Notes under the pieces: generated by a model | Seen by the model: only the letters and a program-made list of their open reading frames with translations | What the model was told of the DNA's origin: nothing | Database searches by the model: none | In this document: positions 23,118 through 28,725 of the stretch, piece by piece | How the letters are laid out: each line of letters begins with the position of its first letter | Position numbering within the stretch: position 1 is the stretch's first letter | Position numbers and translations under genes: made by a program | DNA from: DATJNI01 sp035508275 | GTDB lineage: Bacteria > Patescibacteriota > Saccharimonadia > Saccharimonadales > UBA4665 | DNA length: 28,725 bases | Assembly (NCBI GenBank): GCA_035508275.1 | Contig: DATJNI010000009.1 | Location: forward strand, 1-28,725 | Reading direction: 5' to 3'

Positions 23118-24362
23118 CTATGAGTTAGCTGAGGAAGCACAGTCTTCTAGAGCTCTAGTAATGATTGCTTCGGTCTCGCCACGGCTAAAGAAACCTCTAT
23201 AGAGGATATTTAAGCTCCCGTTTAGCACGTCTTGATCTTTTATGGCCATGAGTGGTCTAATTAATTCTCTAGCGGCGTAATAGGTAGAGGTATTGGCTCT
23301 AGGGATAGGATGATGTAGTCCGCTCAGTATATCGCTCCTGACGGTCTCTCTATCCATGAGGGGTAGATATTGAGCAGCCTCATCTACTACTTCCTTTTCA
23401 GGGTGGCCAAGGTTGATTCTAATATTAGCGTTGTTAAAAACGGCATTTTTAAGTTCCTCAAGAACTAACTGTATTTCCAGGGCCAATCTAGCTTCTTCGG
23501 TGCCTGTAGCCTCAACCGCTAAAAGTTCAGCTGCACTAGCAATTACTTCGGCGTAGGCTGTTTCTGGTGAGGTCATGTTGGTCAGTCCTAGAGCTAAGTT
23601 AATATTGCCTTTGTCTATCTCTTCCTGAGTTAGACCAGCATGTATGGCATGACCACCATTCTCGTGAAACGCTGTCAGTAAGGTCCTAGCTGCCGTCCAG
23701 CCTCTGGCAGGACTTGTGTTGAATCCGGCAGTAAACCTACCATGCTTAGTAGTCTCTAGATGGGCTGAGAAGGGGGCATCAGGAAGACACTGTAGTGCAA
23801 ATTCGACTGGCTCGGGCAGGTGATCTAGTCTTCGTCCAAGTGCCATCCTAGACAGATGTATACCTGTTCCAAGTCTCCGATTGATCTGCTTCGAGTCTGT
23901 TAACCTATATTCCTCTCGAAAACGATCTGGGTCACTCTCTATCCTAAAGCCTTTATGTACGAAGGTTAGATCACCCAGTCGACCATAGAGCTGATCTATC
24001 TGCTCTATTGGAGCCAGCACCGGGATAAAGCCGACAGTTTTTTCGGAGTATTCATAAAAATCCACTTCCTCGCCCGTAAACATCCTAGCCCTAACTAGGT
24101 CAGCCTCAACCCTTGCCTGTAAATCTTGGGCGTCTTTTCCCTGCTGACCTTTGGCTAAATCCTGTAATCTCTGGTATTCCTCGACAACTTCCTCGATAGT
24201 ATCGAAGTGCTTTGGCAGCCAAATCCCCGACAGGTTACTGTCTACCATGTCATGAGGGTCAGTTATGTAGGGGTTAGCACCGTAGTTGGTCTCTACATAC
24301 TCAGAAAAGCCTTGTCTTGCTCGCATAAAGCCAGTCGGTAGATCAATCTCATGCATAAGCAT
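23118..24362 (-). CDS. Predicted HExxxH metallopeptidase-like protein
   Basis: The 414-residue soluble protein contains AFHENGGHAIHAG (H233, E234, H238), a HExxxH variant of the gluzincin motif. A helix with PETAYAEVIASAAELLAVE follows ~30 residues later and could supply the third zinc ligand (E267, E272 or E279). The spacing differs from the HExxH of M3/M32 peptidases; HExxxH is known in the DUF1704/MATCAP carboxypeptidases, but no other similarity to these was recognised. There is no signal peptide. Two starts are possible (24362 and 24356), both directly after TATTAT boxes, suggesting a leaderless mRNA. A zinc peptidase is the best reading; the substrate is unknown. Confidence 0.65.
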   Translation of the reverse strand: MLMHEIDLPTGFMRARQGFSEYVETNYGANPYITDPHDMVDSNLSGIWLPKHFDTIEEVVEEYQRLQDLAKGQQGKDAQDLQARVEADLVRARMFTGEEVDFYEYSEKTVGFIPVLAPIEQIDQLYGRLGDLTFVHKGFRIESDPDRFREEYRLTDSKQINRRLGTGIHLSRMALGRRLDHLPEPVEFALQCLPDAPFSAHLETTKHGRFTAGFNTSPARGWTAARTLLTAFHENGGHAIHAGLTQEEIDKGNINLALGLTNMTSPETAYAEVIASAAELLAVEATGTEEARLALEIQLVLEELKNAVFNNANIRINLGHPEKEVVDEAAQYLPLMDRETVRSDILSGLHHPIPRANTSTYYAARELIRPLMAIKDQDVLNGSLNILYRGFFSRGETEAIITRALEDCASSANS

Positions 24363-24370
24363 ATAATACC

Positions 24371-24376
24371 ATAATA
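24371..24376 (-). promoter_or_regulatory. -10 box of the metallopeptidase-like gene
   Basis: TATTAT preceded by TG ends 8 nt before the ATG at 24362. A second TATTAT (24363-24368) abuts that ATG and would place the start at the second ATG, 24356. Confidence 0.45.
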
Positions 24377-24480
24377 CAACTTAAAAGTCTAGTTTCTGGG
24401 CGGTCGTTTCTCGTCTTTTTCACCTTTTCGTCCTTCTCTAGGACTCATCAGCATAAATAGTTATTTATGGAAAGTGAACT

Positions 24481-24534
24481 GCGGCTTGGAGATGCTGTTG
24501 CCAAAAAATGGCAATGATCAATCCAAGTCGCCGC
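24481..24534 (+). ncRNA. Complex stem upstream of a terminator: candidate small RNA or attenuator
   Basis: GCGGC-TTGGA (24481-24490) pairs with TCCAA-(GTC bulge)-GCCGC (24522-24534), enclosing a perfect hairpin TTGCCA-AAAAA-TGGCAA (24498-24514). The 3' strand of this stem overlaps bases needed by the terminator that follows, so the two folds exclude each other. No strong plus-strand promoter was recognised between 24363 and 24480, which leaves the strand and start of the RNA open. Confidence 0.4.
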
Positions 24535-24587
24535 CCGGAGGTATAGAAGTTTTTAAGTTCTTTCCCTCCGGGCTTTGACTCTTTTTT
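24526..24587 (+). terminator. Intrinsic terminator on the plus strand
   Basis: GCCCGGAGG (24533-24541) pairs perfectly with CCTCCGGGC (24565-24573). AGTC (24526-24529) and GACT (24577-24580) extend the stem across a 3x3 internal loop, and CTTTTTT follows. The T-run is only on the plus strand, yet no plus-strand gene precedes it. It faces the 3' end of the leftward secreted-protein gene. Confidence 0.7.
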
Positions 24588-24621
24588 AGGGTAGTTCTAG
24601 GCGTTTTGGCGGACTAGTTGC

Positions 24622-25440
24622 CTAGTACGCGAATGTGCCTTTCCAGCCTCCTTTGGCGTTGATGGATATTCCTACACCTTCGGCGCCGTAGCCTTGGCAG
24701 TTTTCCACGAAGCCAGGAGCAGTGATGCCAAAGTTGGCATAACTGACGCCTTCCTCTCGGTAGTAGTTTGGCGCTACCTCGATGGAGTGGGCATTCCGTT
24801 CCTTGAAACACCATGGTGCCGAAACGTCGTCGAAGTGGTAGAAGCCACCCATCCCGTTCTCAGTAATACTGGACTCAGCATTGTTGCCGCACCAGTAGTA
24901 GTGGTTGATTTGGAGATGCGCAACTTCACCGAACGGCCATTCGTCGATGTCGATTCGATTCCACGGTTTCGGGTTGTAGTAACGGTCGCATGTACCACTG
25001 TCGGGTTTAACGTCCGCTACCGCCTCTTCTTCAGGGCCTTCGCCGAGTTCTGGTTCGACTCCTTCCGTTTCTGGACCACCTTCACCGTGTGACTTGATTC
25101 GCTTCACCTTGGTTTTGACGTCTGCCCTGATCGCTTCGATGACCGCCATGTTGTATGGCGATACCTTCGGAACTTCAGGGAGATTTTCGGCGTTTACCTG
25201 CGGATCGTTGGCCATGACCTGTTTGGCCAGACTTTCAACCGCGGGCTTCCCAGCCTTAATTGCAGCGCTTACTGCAGACTGGGCTTGGGATGCGTCCGAC
25301 TGCACCTCTTCTGCGTATTGCACCTTTGGCGATACGCTTGCACCGTAGGCTGGCACCGACACCACTGAGGGTGCGATAACCAACATTCCTGTCAAGCACA
25401 CTACAGAGAGTGCCCCCGACAGCTTTTTCCAGGACAACAT
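24622..25440 (-). CDS. Secreted protein, actinobacterial-like, compositionally foreign
   Basis: The ATG at 25440 is chosen because AGGAGGAG lies ~6 nt upstream; the ORF extends 8 codons further but lacks a site. The 272-residue protein has a signal peptide (KK, then hydrophobic SGALSVVCLTGMLVIAPSVV, cleavage near AYG-A at 31-34) and a helical Ala/Gln-rich region (~40-110). A strongly acidic linker (119-140) and a C-terminal domain with four cysteines (151, 184, 211, 248) follow, suggesting two disulfides after export. The ending, with FGITAPGFVENCQGYG and a GWKGTF tail, resembles secreted hypothetical proteins of Actinobacteria. Hand-counted GC is 57% and 60% in two 60-base lines of this gene, against 38% in a line of the neighbouring peptidase gene. 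Recent transfer, perhaps from an actinobacterial host, is a reasonable inference. Confidence 0.75.
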   Translation of the reverse strand: MLSWKKLSGALSVVCLTGMLVIAPSVVSVPAYGASVSPKVQYAEEVQSDASQAQSAVSAAIKAGKPAVESLAKQVMANDPQVNAENLPEVPKVSPYNMAVIEAIRADVKTKVKRIKSHGEGGPETEGVEPELGEGPEEEAVADVKPDSGTCDRYYNPKPWNRIDIDEWPFGEVAHLQINHYYWCGNNAESSITENGMGGFYHFDDVSAPWCFKERNAHSIEVAPNYYREEGVSYANFGITAPGFVENCQGYGAEGVGISINAKGGWKGTFAY

Positions 25441-25661
25441 TTTTGCTCCTCCTGAGTTGTGCACTACAAGATACTTCCTGCTACATGAACAACAAATTCA
25501 GGCTGTTGTCTATAGAACTACCTCCTAATTGTAAAAGAGCCAGAGATTCAGCTCCTAATGGGGTTGAACAGAAATTATTATATAAGGTTTGTCAAATAGT
25601 TGCGAGTTTTACGGAGTTAACTGGGCTGTTTTTTTTGGAAAAGCTAGCTCGGATTTAGCTA
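25441..25661 (-). promoter_or_regulatory. Upstream region of the secreted-protein gene
   Basis: A TATAAT on the minus strand (25577-25582) is the only clear -10 box; it would give a ~130-nt leader, long for this window. The region also holds the strong AGGAGGAG site. A plus-strand frame through it ends at 25658 and is treated as chance. Confidence 0.35.
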
Positions 25662-26132
25662 CTATTTGCAGTCTTTAAGGACGACTAATGAGTCAGCGCT
25701 GCCATCTACAGCATTTACTACTGCCAAATAGCGTGAACCATCGTCTCTAATTGCTATTTCGTGCGGACCCCTTCCAATAGTTTCTGTCGAGTGGGGCACT
25801 GTGTCATGAGTTGAAAACTCATATTCGTTCATGAATGTAACCTTAGGGCCAGACTCGGAGGGCTTAACTATTACCTGTCCGTCACCAACAGAAGTTAAGT
25901 CTACGCTTCCAACCTCAACAGACTCGCCGACATAGATTCGACCGTCATTAAGTCGTCTAAAACGTTCAATATGATGTCCACTTTCGCCCTTACAGCTAAC
26001 TGATGCTAAAGGATGGGACAGATTTGGCTTTACTCCACCTTGAGTGCTACTACCGCAAGCATTCAATACGCTTGCGCCGGCAAATAGCGAAAGAGCCAAT
26101 GCTACATTTTGTTTATTGAGAATTTCAGACAT
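25662..26132 (-). CDS. Lipoprotein of unknown function (156 aa)
   Basis: The N-terminus has a Lys-containing start, a hydrophobic stretch (VALALSLFAGA) and a lipobox LNAC with C26 as the lipidated residue, followed by a GSSTQGG linker. The mature part (~130 residues) is beta-rich and polar (RIYVGESVEVGSVDLTSVGD) with two further cysteines (in VSCKG and the C-terminal KDCK) that could form a disulfide joining its ends. No family is recognised. It should be anchored on the outer face of the membrane. The ATG has a GGAG site and a very strong promoter. Confidence 0.8.
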   Translation of the reverse strand: MSEILNKQNVALALSLFAGASVLNACGSSTQGGVKPNLSHPLASVSCKGESGHHIERFRRLNDGRIYVGESVEVGSVDLTSVGDGQVIVKPSESGPKVTFMNEYEFSTHDTVPHSTETIGRGPHEIAIRDDGSRYLAVVNAVDGSADSLVVLKDCK

Positions 26133-26155
26133 ACTAACTCCGCTTAATTATCGAT

Positions 26156-26185
26156 ATTATATCAGCAGTTAGTATATTAAGTCAA
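26156..26185 (-). promoter_or_regulatory. Strong extended -10 promoter of the lipoprotein gene
   Basis: TTGACT (26180-26185), 18 nt, TATAAT (26156-26161) preceded by TGa. The leader is ~17 nt and contains GGAG, so this gene is predicted to use conventional ribosome binding. Confidence 0.7.
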
Positions 26186-26320
26186 AATTAGTTTAGAAAT
26201 AGAAAAATGTATTGCCTCAATCTGTCTTTTAACGGCAGAAGTTCTTAAGCCTATAGCGATAAGCAACCCTACTCTTCCCCCGCAGAAACTGTGCTTCAAA
26301 CGGCCTAGCTAATAAAAGAT

Positions 26321-26767
26321 TTAACTAGGGCTAACTCTATCAAAGAAATCTTGAGCGTGTCTGGCCACCGTATCTCTTACTGCGGCAGAATAACATAATT
26401 CTTGATCAGCTACTAAAATCTGTGTACCGTCGATTTCTAATGATAAACTGGGCTCCATATTTGTGTTTGTAGACGATGCTATATCGAAAGTTTCACCCGC
26501 TTCACCCCTAAGCTGCAATCGTTTCAATACTACTGGGCCAGCGTGAATACCAACAATTTCTGACTCAACTTTAGTCCAGGAAGGAGTATATGTGTATATG
26601 TATCGAGGAAATGGGCTTGCATCATATGCCTCAGCGCCTTTTAAAAGCGTAGCTATAACTACCCTTCCAAGCGTATGTTTATTTCCGCTGTCAGACTGCG
26701 GAGTAAAGTCACCGCTTAAAGCGTCCAGAAGAACTGGTTCAACAACAAAGCCTTTTAAACTTCTCAT
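26321..26767 (-). CDS. Hypothetical protein, 148 aa
   Basis: No family is recognised. The protein is soluble and beta-rich with a single cysteine (ELCYSAA). Segments such as FPRYIYTYTPSWTKVESEIV and SLEIDGTQILVADQE suggest a small barrel or sandwich, and the last ~25 residues look helical (VRDTVARHAQDFF). A promoter squeezed between this gene and the upstream tRNA has its -10 box ending 6 nt before the ATG, so a leaderless mRNA is predicted. A 188-nt region without evident features separates its stop from the lipoprotein start. Confidence 0.7.
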   Translation of the reverse strand: MRSLKGFVVEPVLLDALSGDFTPQSDSGNKHTLGRVVIATLLKGAEAYDASPFPRYIYTYTPSWTKVESEIVGIHAGPVVLKRLQLRGEAGETFDIASSTNTNMEPSLSLEIDGTQILVADQELCYSAAVRDTVARHAQDFFDRVSPS

Positions 26768-26773
26768 AAACTT

Positions 26774-26802
26774 ATTATACTATAAATAGTGCTATAAAGC
26801 AA
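26774..26802 (-). promoter_or_regulatory. Promoter of the 148-aa gene
   Basis: TTGCTT (26797-26802), exactly 17 nt, TATAAT (26774-26779), ending 6 nt before the ATG. The -35 box is 4 nt from the tRNA CCA end. Confidence 0.65.
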
Positions 26803-26806
26803 TACA

Positions 26807-26881
26807 TGGCTGGGACGGAGGGATTCGAACCCCCGAATGCCAGGACCAAAACCTGGTGCCTTACCACTTGGCCACGTCCCA
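26807..26881 (-). tRNA. tRNA-Gln (anticodon UUG), CCA encoded
   Basis: On the minus strand the 75-nt gene folds as a cloverleaf. The acceptor stem TGGGACG/CGTCCCA is followed by discriminator G and an encoded CCA. The D arm is GGCCAAGTGGTAAGGC. The anticodon stem CCAGG/CCTGG has loop TTTTGGT, giving anticodon TTG. The T arm is GGGGG-TTCGAAT-CCCTC with a conserved TTCGA loop. It reads CAA (and CAG by wobble). A dedicated promoter lies upstream. Confidence 0.97.
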
Positions 26882-26902
26882 CTAAAACAGATTAAATTTT
26901 AG

Positions 26903-26931
26903 ACTATAAGCGCTACTTAAACAACTAGCAA
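26903..26931 (-). promoter_or_regulatory. Promoter of tRNA-Gln
   Basis: TTGCTA (26926-26931), exactly 17 nt, TATAGT (26903-26908). About 21 nt separate the -10 from the mature 5' end. It is back-to-back with the hydrolase promoter, 4 nt apart. Confidence 0.6.
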
Positions 26932-26935
26932 ACCG

Positions 26936-26964
26936 TTTACTTTTTAGGGGTAATCTGTTAATAT
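26936..26964 (+). promoter_or_regulatory. Promoter of the alpha/beta hydrolase gene
   Basis: TTTACT (26936-26941), 17 nt, TAATAT (26959-26964) preceded by TGt (extended -10). The predicted leader is ~13 nt with no ribosome site. Confidence 0.5.
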
Positions 26965-26983
26965 ATGCCTTAAGAAAGTTGTT

Positions 26984-27913
26984 ATGCCTTACACTATGCC
27001 AACTGGTTCTGCTGACTATATATTCCCCTTAGAGATAAATAAATTAGAGGGTAGGATGCTAGTGGCGCCTTCTACCACTAATAAAAACAAGAATATCCTG
27101 CTTGTTTATGGCCATCATGCCATGCTGGAGCGATGGTGGAGTCTAGTTGAGAATCTGACTGCTTATGGCACGGTTACTATGCCGGATCTACCAGGGTTTG
27201 GCGGTATGGATAGCTTCGCTAAGATTGGTATAAAGCCAGATATTGATGCTTATGCTGACTATCTCGCTAGTTTTATTAAGCTTCGTTTCAAAAGAAAAAG
27301 GATCACAATTGTTGCTATATCCTACGGCTTTGTTATTGCAACTAGAATGCTGCAAAAACACCCTGAACTATCTAAAAAAGTCGATCTTTTAGTGTCTATA
27401 GCTGGATTTATGCATCACGACGATTTTCTCTACAGCCGAAGACAAAAAGTGTTTTTTCGTTGCGCAACTAGGTTTTTTGCGACCCGTCCAGTCGCTTTCT
27501 TTATTCGCTACGGCGGTTTGAACCGACCGGTCCTTACGTTTCTGCATAAAAAAATGCCTAATTCTAAGAGACGCATGATAGAAGTTACGCCGGAGTACTT
27601 TAAGCAAACTATGGATTTTGAGATTAAGATTTGGCAGGCTAATGATGTTAGAACTCACTGGCTGACTTCTTATGAGTTTCTAAAGCTAGATAACTGTAAC
27701 TACCGAGTCCTTTTGCCTGTTGTTCACGTTGTTTCCAAGCAAGACCATTACTTTAATAACGATATTGTTAAGCAGCACATGCTAGTTGTCTTTACCGACT
27801 ATAAGAGATATACCGCTAGATCTAAAGCGCATACACCTAGTGTGCTGGCTACCAAGAAGCAGGCTGGGGTGATGCTGCCGACGGGAGTCAGGCGTCTGCT
27901 GGACCAAGCTTAA
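26984..27913 (+). CDS. Alpha/beta hydrolase with A-x-S-x-G nucleophile elbow
   Basis: The 309-residue protein has the alpha/beta-hydrolase order of strands and motifs. An oxyanion-side YGHHAMLERWW segment lies near 42-52, DLPGFGG at 68-74, and the nucleophile elbow VAISYGFV has S113. Its first small residue is Ala where the usual motif has Gly. The predicted acid is D254 (SKQDHYF) and the base H283 (SKAHTP). Residues ~140-230 form a basic cap-like insertion (RYGGLNRPVLTFLHKKMPNSK). The substrate is unknown. The PimA-like glycosyltransferase gene starts 21 nt downstream with its own -10 box, which suggests a link to lipid or glycolipid metabolism. Confidence 0.85.
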   Translation: MPYTMPTGSADYIFPLEINKLEGRMLVAPSTTNKNKNILLVYGHHAMLERWWSLVENLTAYGTVTMPDLPGFGGMDSFAKIGIKPDIDAYADYLASFIKLRFKRKRITIVAISYGFVIATRMLQKHPELSKKVDLLVSIAGFMHHDDFLYSRRQKVFFRCATRFFATRPVAFFIRYGGLNRPVLTFLHKKMPNSKRRMIEVTPEYFKQTMDFEIKIWQANDVRTHWLTSYEFLKLDNCNYRVLLPVVHVVSKQDHYFNNDIVKQHMLVVFTDYKRYTARSKAHTPSVLATKKQAGVMLPTGVRRLLDQA

Positions 27914-27915
27914 GG

Positions 27916-27924
27916 TGATATACT
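27916..27924 (+). promoter_or_regulatory. Extended -10 promoter before the glycosyltransferase
   Basis: TGaTATACT (hexamer 27919-27924) begins 2 nt after the hydrolase stop codon and ends 10 nt before the glycosyltransferase ATG. It would allow independent transcription with a ~4-nt leader. Confidence 0.45.
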
Positions 27925-27934
27925 AGGAATAAGA

Positions 27935-28725
27935 ATGAAAATTGGATTAGTTTGTCCATACAACATAAACAAGCATGCTGGTGTCTTGGAAGTGGTCTTG
28001 TCTTTGGAGGACGGGCTGAACAGCCTTGGCCATGAAGTTAAGATAATTACCCCTAAACCTAGAGGCCATGACATTAAAGAAGCGCCCAATATTATCTATC
28101 TAGGGACTTCGACGGACTTTCGTTCTCCTGCTTCCACTACTACCCAGGTCTCTAGTTCTGATGATGCCGAGAAGATAGATGCGGTTTTTAAAGAAGAGAA
28201 GTTTGATATCTTGCACTTCCATGAACCATGGGTGCCACTTCTCTCTCGTCAGCTATTGCAGCGCTCTACGTCCGTAAACATTGGCACATTTCACTCTAAG
28301 GTTCCAGAAGCTATTATGACCAGGACGCTAATTAAGGTGGTTACGCCTTATCTAAAGAGCGTTATGAGTTACCTGCATGAATTGACGGCCGTATCTCCTT
28401 CTGGTGCAGATTATGCCGCCACGCTGACTGATCAACCAATAACCATCATCCCTAATGGTATTGACCTTAGTAAATACAAAGCTAGGAAGCCGACTAAGAA
28501 GTCCGATGAGGAGACTATCCTCTATATTGGTCGCTTAGAGGGCCGTAAAGGCGTTAAGTACCTGCTACGTGCCTTTAAGCTCTACAGTCAGGAACACCAA
28601 AATACCAAGCTTATAATAGCCGGAGATGGGCCTGAGAGAGAAAAGTTGGAGCTGCTGGCGGAGGATCTAGATATAAAGAATGTCTCTTTTCTTGGCTTTA
28701 TTAGCGAAGAACTTAAAATACAGCT
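27935..28725 (+). CDS. GT4 glycosyltransferase, PimA-like, N-terminal part cut by window edge
   Basis: Translation from the ATG at 27935 stays open for 263 codons to the window end. It begins MKIGLVCPYNINKHAGVLEVV and has the GT-B features of family GT4. The acceptor side shows SLGHEVKIITPKP, FDILHFHEPWVPLL and IGTFHSK; the hinge shows TAVSPSGADYA and IIPNGIDLSKY; the donor side shows ILYIGRLEGRKGVKYLLRAF and LIIAGDGPERE. These match phosphatidyl-myo-inositol mannosyltransferase PimA and relatives, which add mannose from GDP-mannose to a lipid acceptor on the cytoplasmic face. The usual PGG before V in the N-terminal loop is NKHAGV here. The E-x7-E motif is beyond the window. Confidence 0.92.
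   Translation, partial: MKIGLVCPYNINKHAGVLEVVLSLEDGLNSLGHEVKIITPKPRGHDIKEAPNIIYLGTSTDFRSPASTTTQVSSSDDAEKIDAVFKEEKFDILHFHEPWVPLLSRQLLQRSTSVNIGTFHSKVPEAIMTRTLIKVVTPYLKSVMSYLHELTAVSPSGADYAATLTDQPITIIPNGIDLSKYKARKPTKKSDEETILYIGRLEGRKGVKYLLRAFKLYSQEHQNTKLIIAGDGPEREKLELLAEDLDIKNVSFLGFISEELKIQ

Noticed and set aside
24694..25348. Two plus-strand frames opposite the secreted-protein gene
   Set aside because: They have no family features and arise from the high GC of the real gene, which has a signal peptide and a strong ribosome site.
25410..25658. 82-aa plus-strand frame
   Set aside because: It has no ribosome site or family resemblance and overlaps the start region of the secreted-protein gene.
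1..28725. UGA-recoding lineage (Gracilibacteria/Absconditabacteria)
   Set aside because: Several genes end in TGA, including the flippase-like gene, and frames do not read through TGA.
1..28725. CRISPR array, prophage, insertion sequence or integrative element
   Set aside because: No regularly spaced repeats, transposase, integrase, terminal inverted repeats or phage genes were found. The only mobile-looking trait is the composition of the single secreted-protein gene.

Overview
The window is about 28.7 kb of dense, low-GC (roughly 40-45%) bacterial chromosome. It most likely comes from the Candidate Phyla Radiation, probably Candidatus Saccharibacteria (TM7). This placement is inference. 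It rests on the tight packing with convergent genes overlapping at their 3' ends, two large TraG/VirD4-like ATPases, many small membrane or orphan proteins, and short or absent mRNA leaders. TGA is used as a normal stop (for example at 5194-5196), so the UGA-recoding Gracilibacteria/Absconditabacteria are excluded. No transposase, integrase, phage gene, CRISPR array or rRNA was seen.

Layout, left to right. 1-1198: the end of an LCP (LytR-CpsA-Psr) cell-wall ligase gene and a Crp/Fnr regulator. 1173-4068 (minus): a signalling operon of an 8-TM membrane protein, a 90-aa unknown protein, a soluble PAS histidine kinase and a response regulator. 4222-6735: a LPG-synthase-TM/flippase-like membrane protein convergent with an ABC-2 exporter (permease plus ATPase). 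6847-7825: two orphan genes, one cysteine-rich. 7813-10023: divergent 6-phosphogluconate dehydrogenase and 6-phosphogluconolactonase (oxidative pentose phosphate pathway). 10085-12370: a membrane-anchored TraG-like ATPase. 12374-17011: a dienelactone-hydrolase-like enzyme, a DHA2-type MFS exporter and three small membrane proteins, closed by a clear bidirectional terminator. 17041-18381: a possible short ORF, an orphan gene and a MazG-like pyrophosphohydrolase. 18382-23100: an acidic low-complexity protein, a small acidic protein, a second TraG-like ATPase, and 500 nt of structured non-coding DNA behind a strong promoter. 23118-26767: an HExxxH metallopeptidase-like protein, a hairpin-rich intergenic region, a compositionally foreign secreted protein, a lipoprotein and an orphan protein. 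26807-28725: tRNA-Gln(UUG), an alpha/beta hydrolase and the start of a PimA-like GT4 glycosyltransferase.

Three things stand out. First, at least seven genes have a -10 hexamer ending only 6-8 nt before the start codon, which predicts leaderless mRNAs. Second, the interval 22567-23065 looks like a long structured 5' leader or an undescribed ncRNA, with a near-consensus promoter and a GNRA-capped hairpin. Third, a TraG-like ATPase lies beside a small acidic protein and a large acidic low-complexity protein, an arrangement that could be a secretion ATPase with a chaperone-substrate pair. Functions without recognisable motifs are left open.
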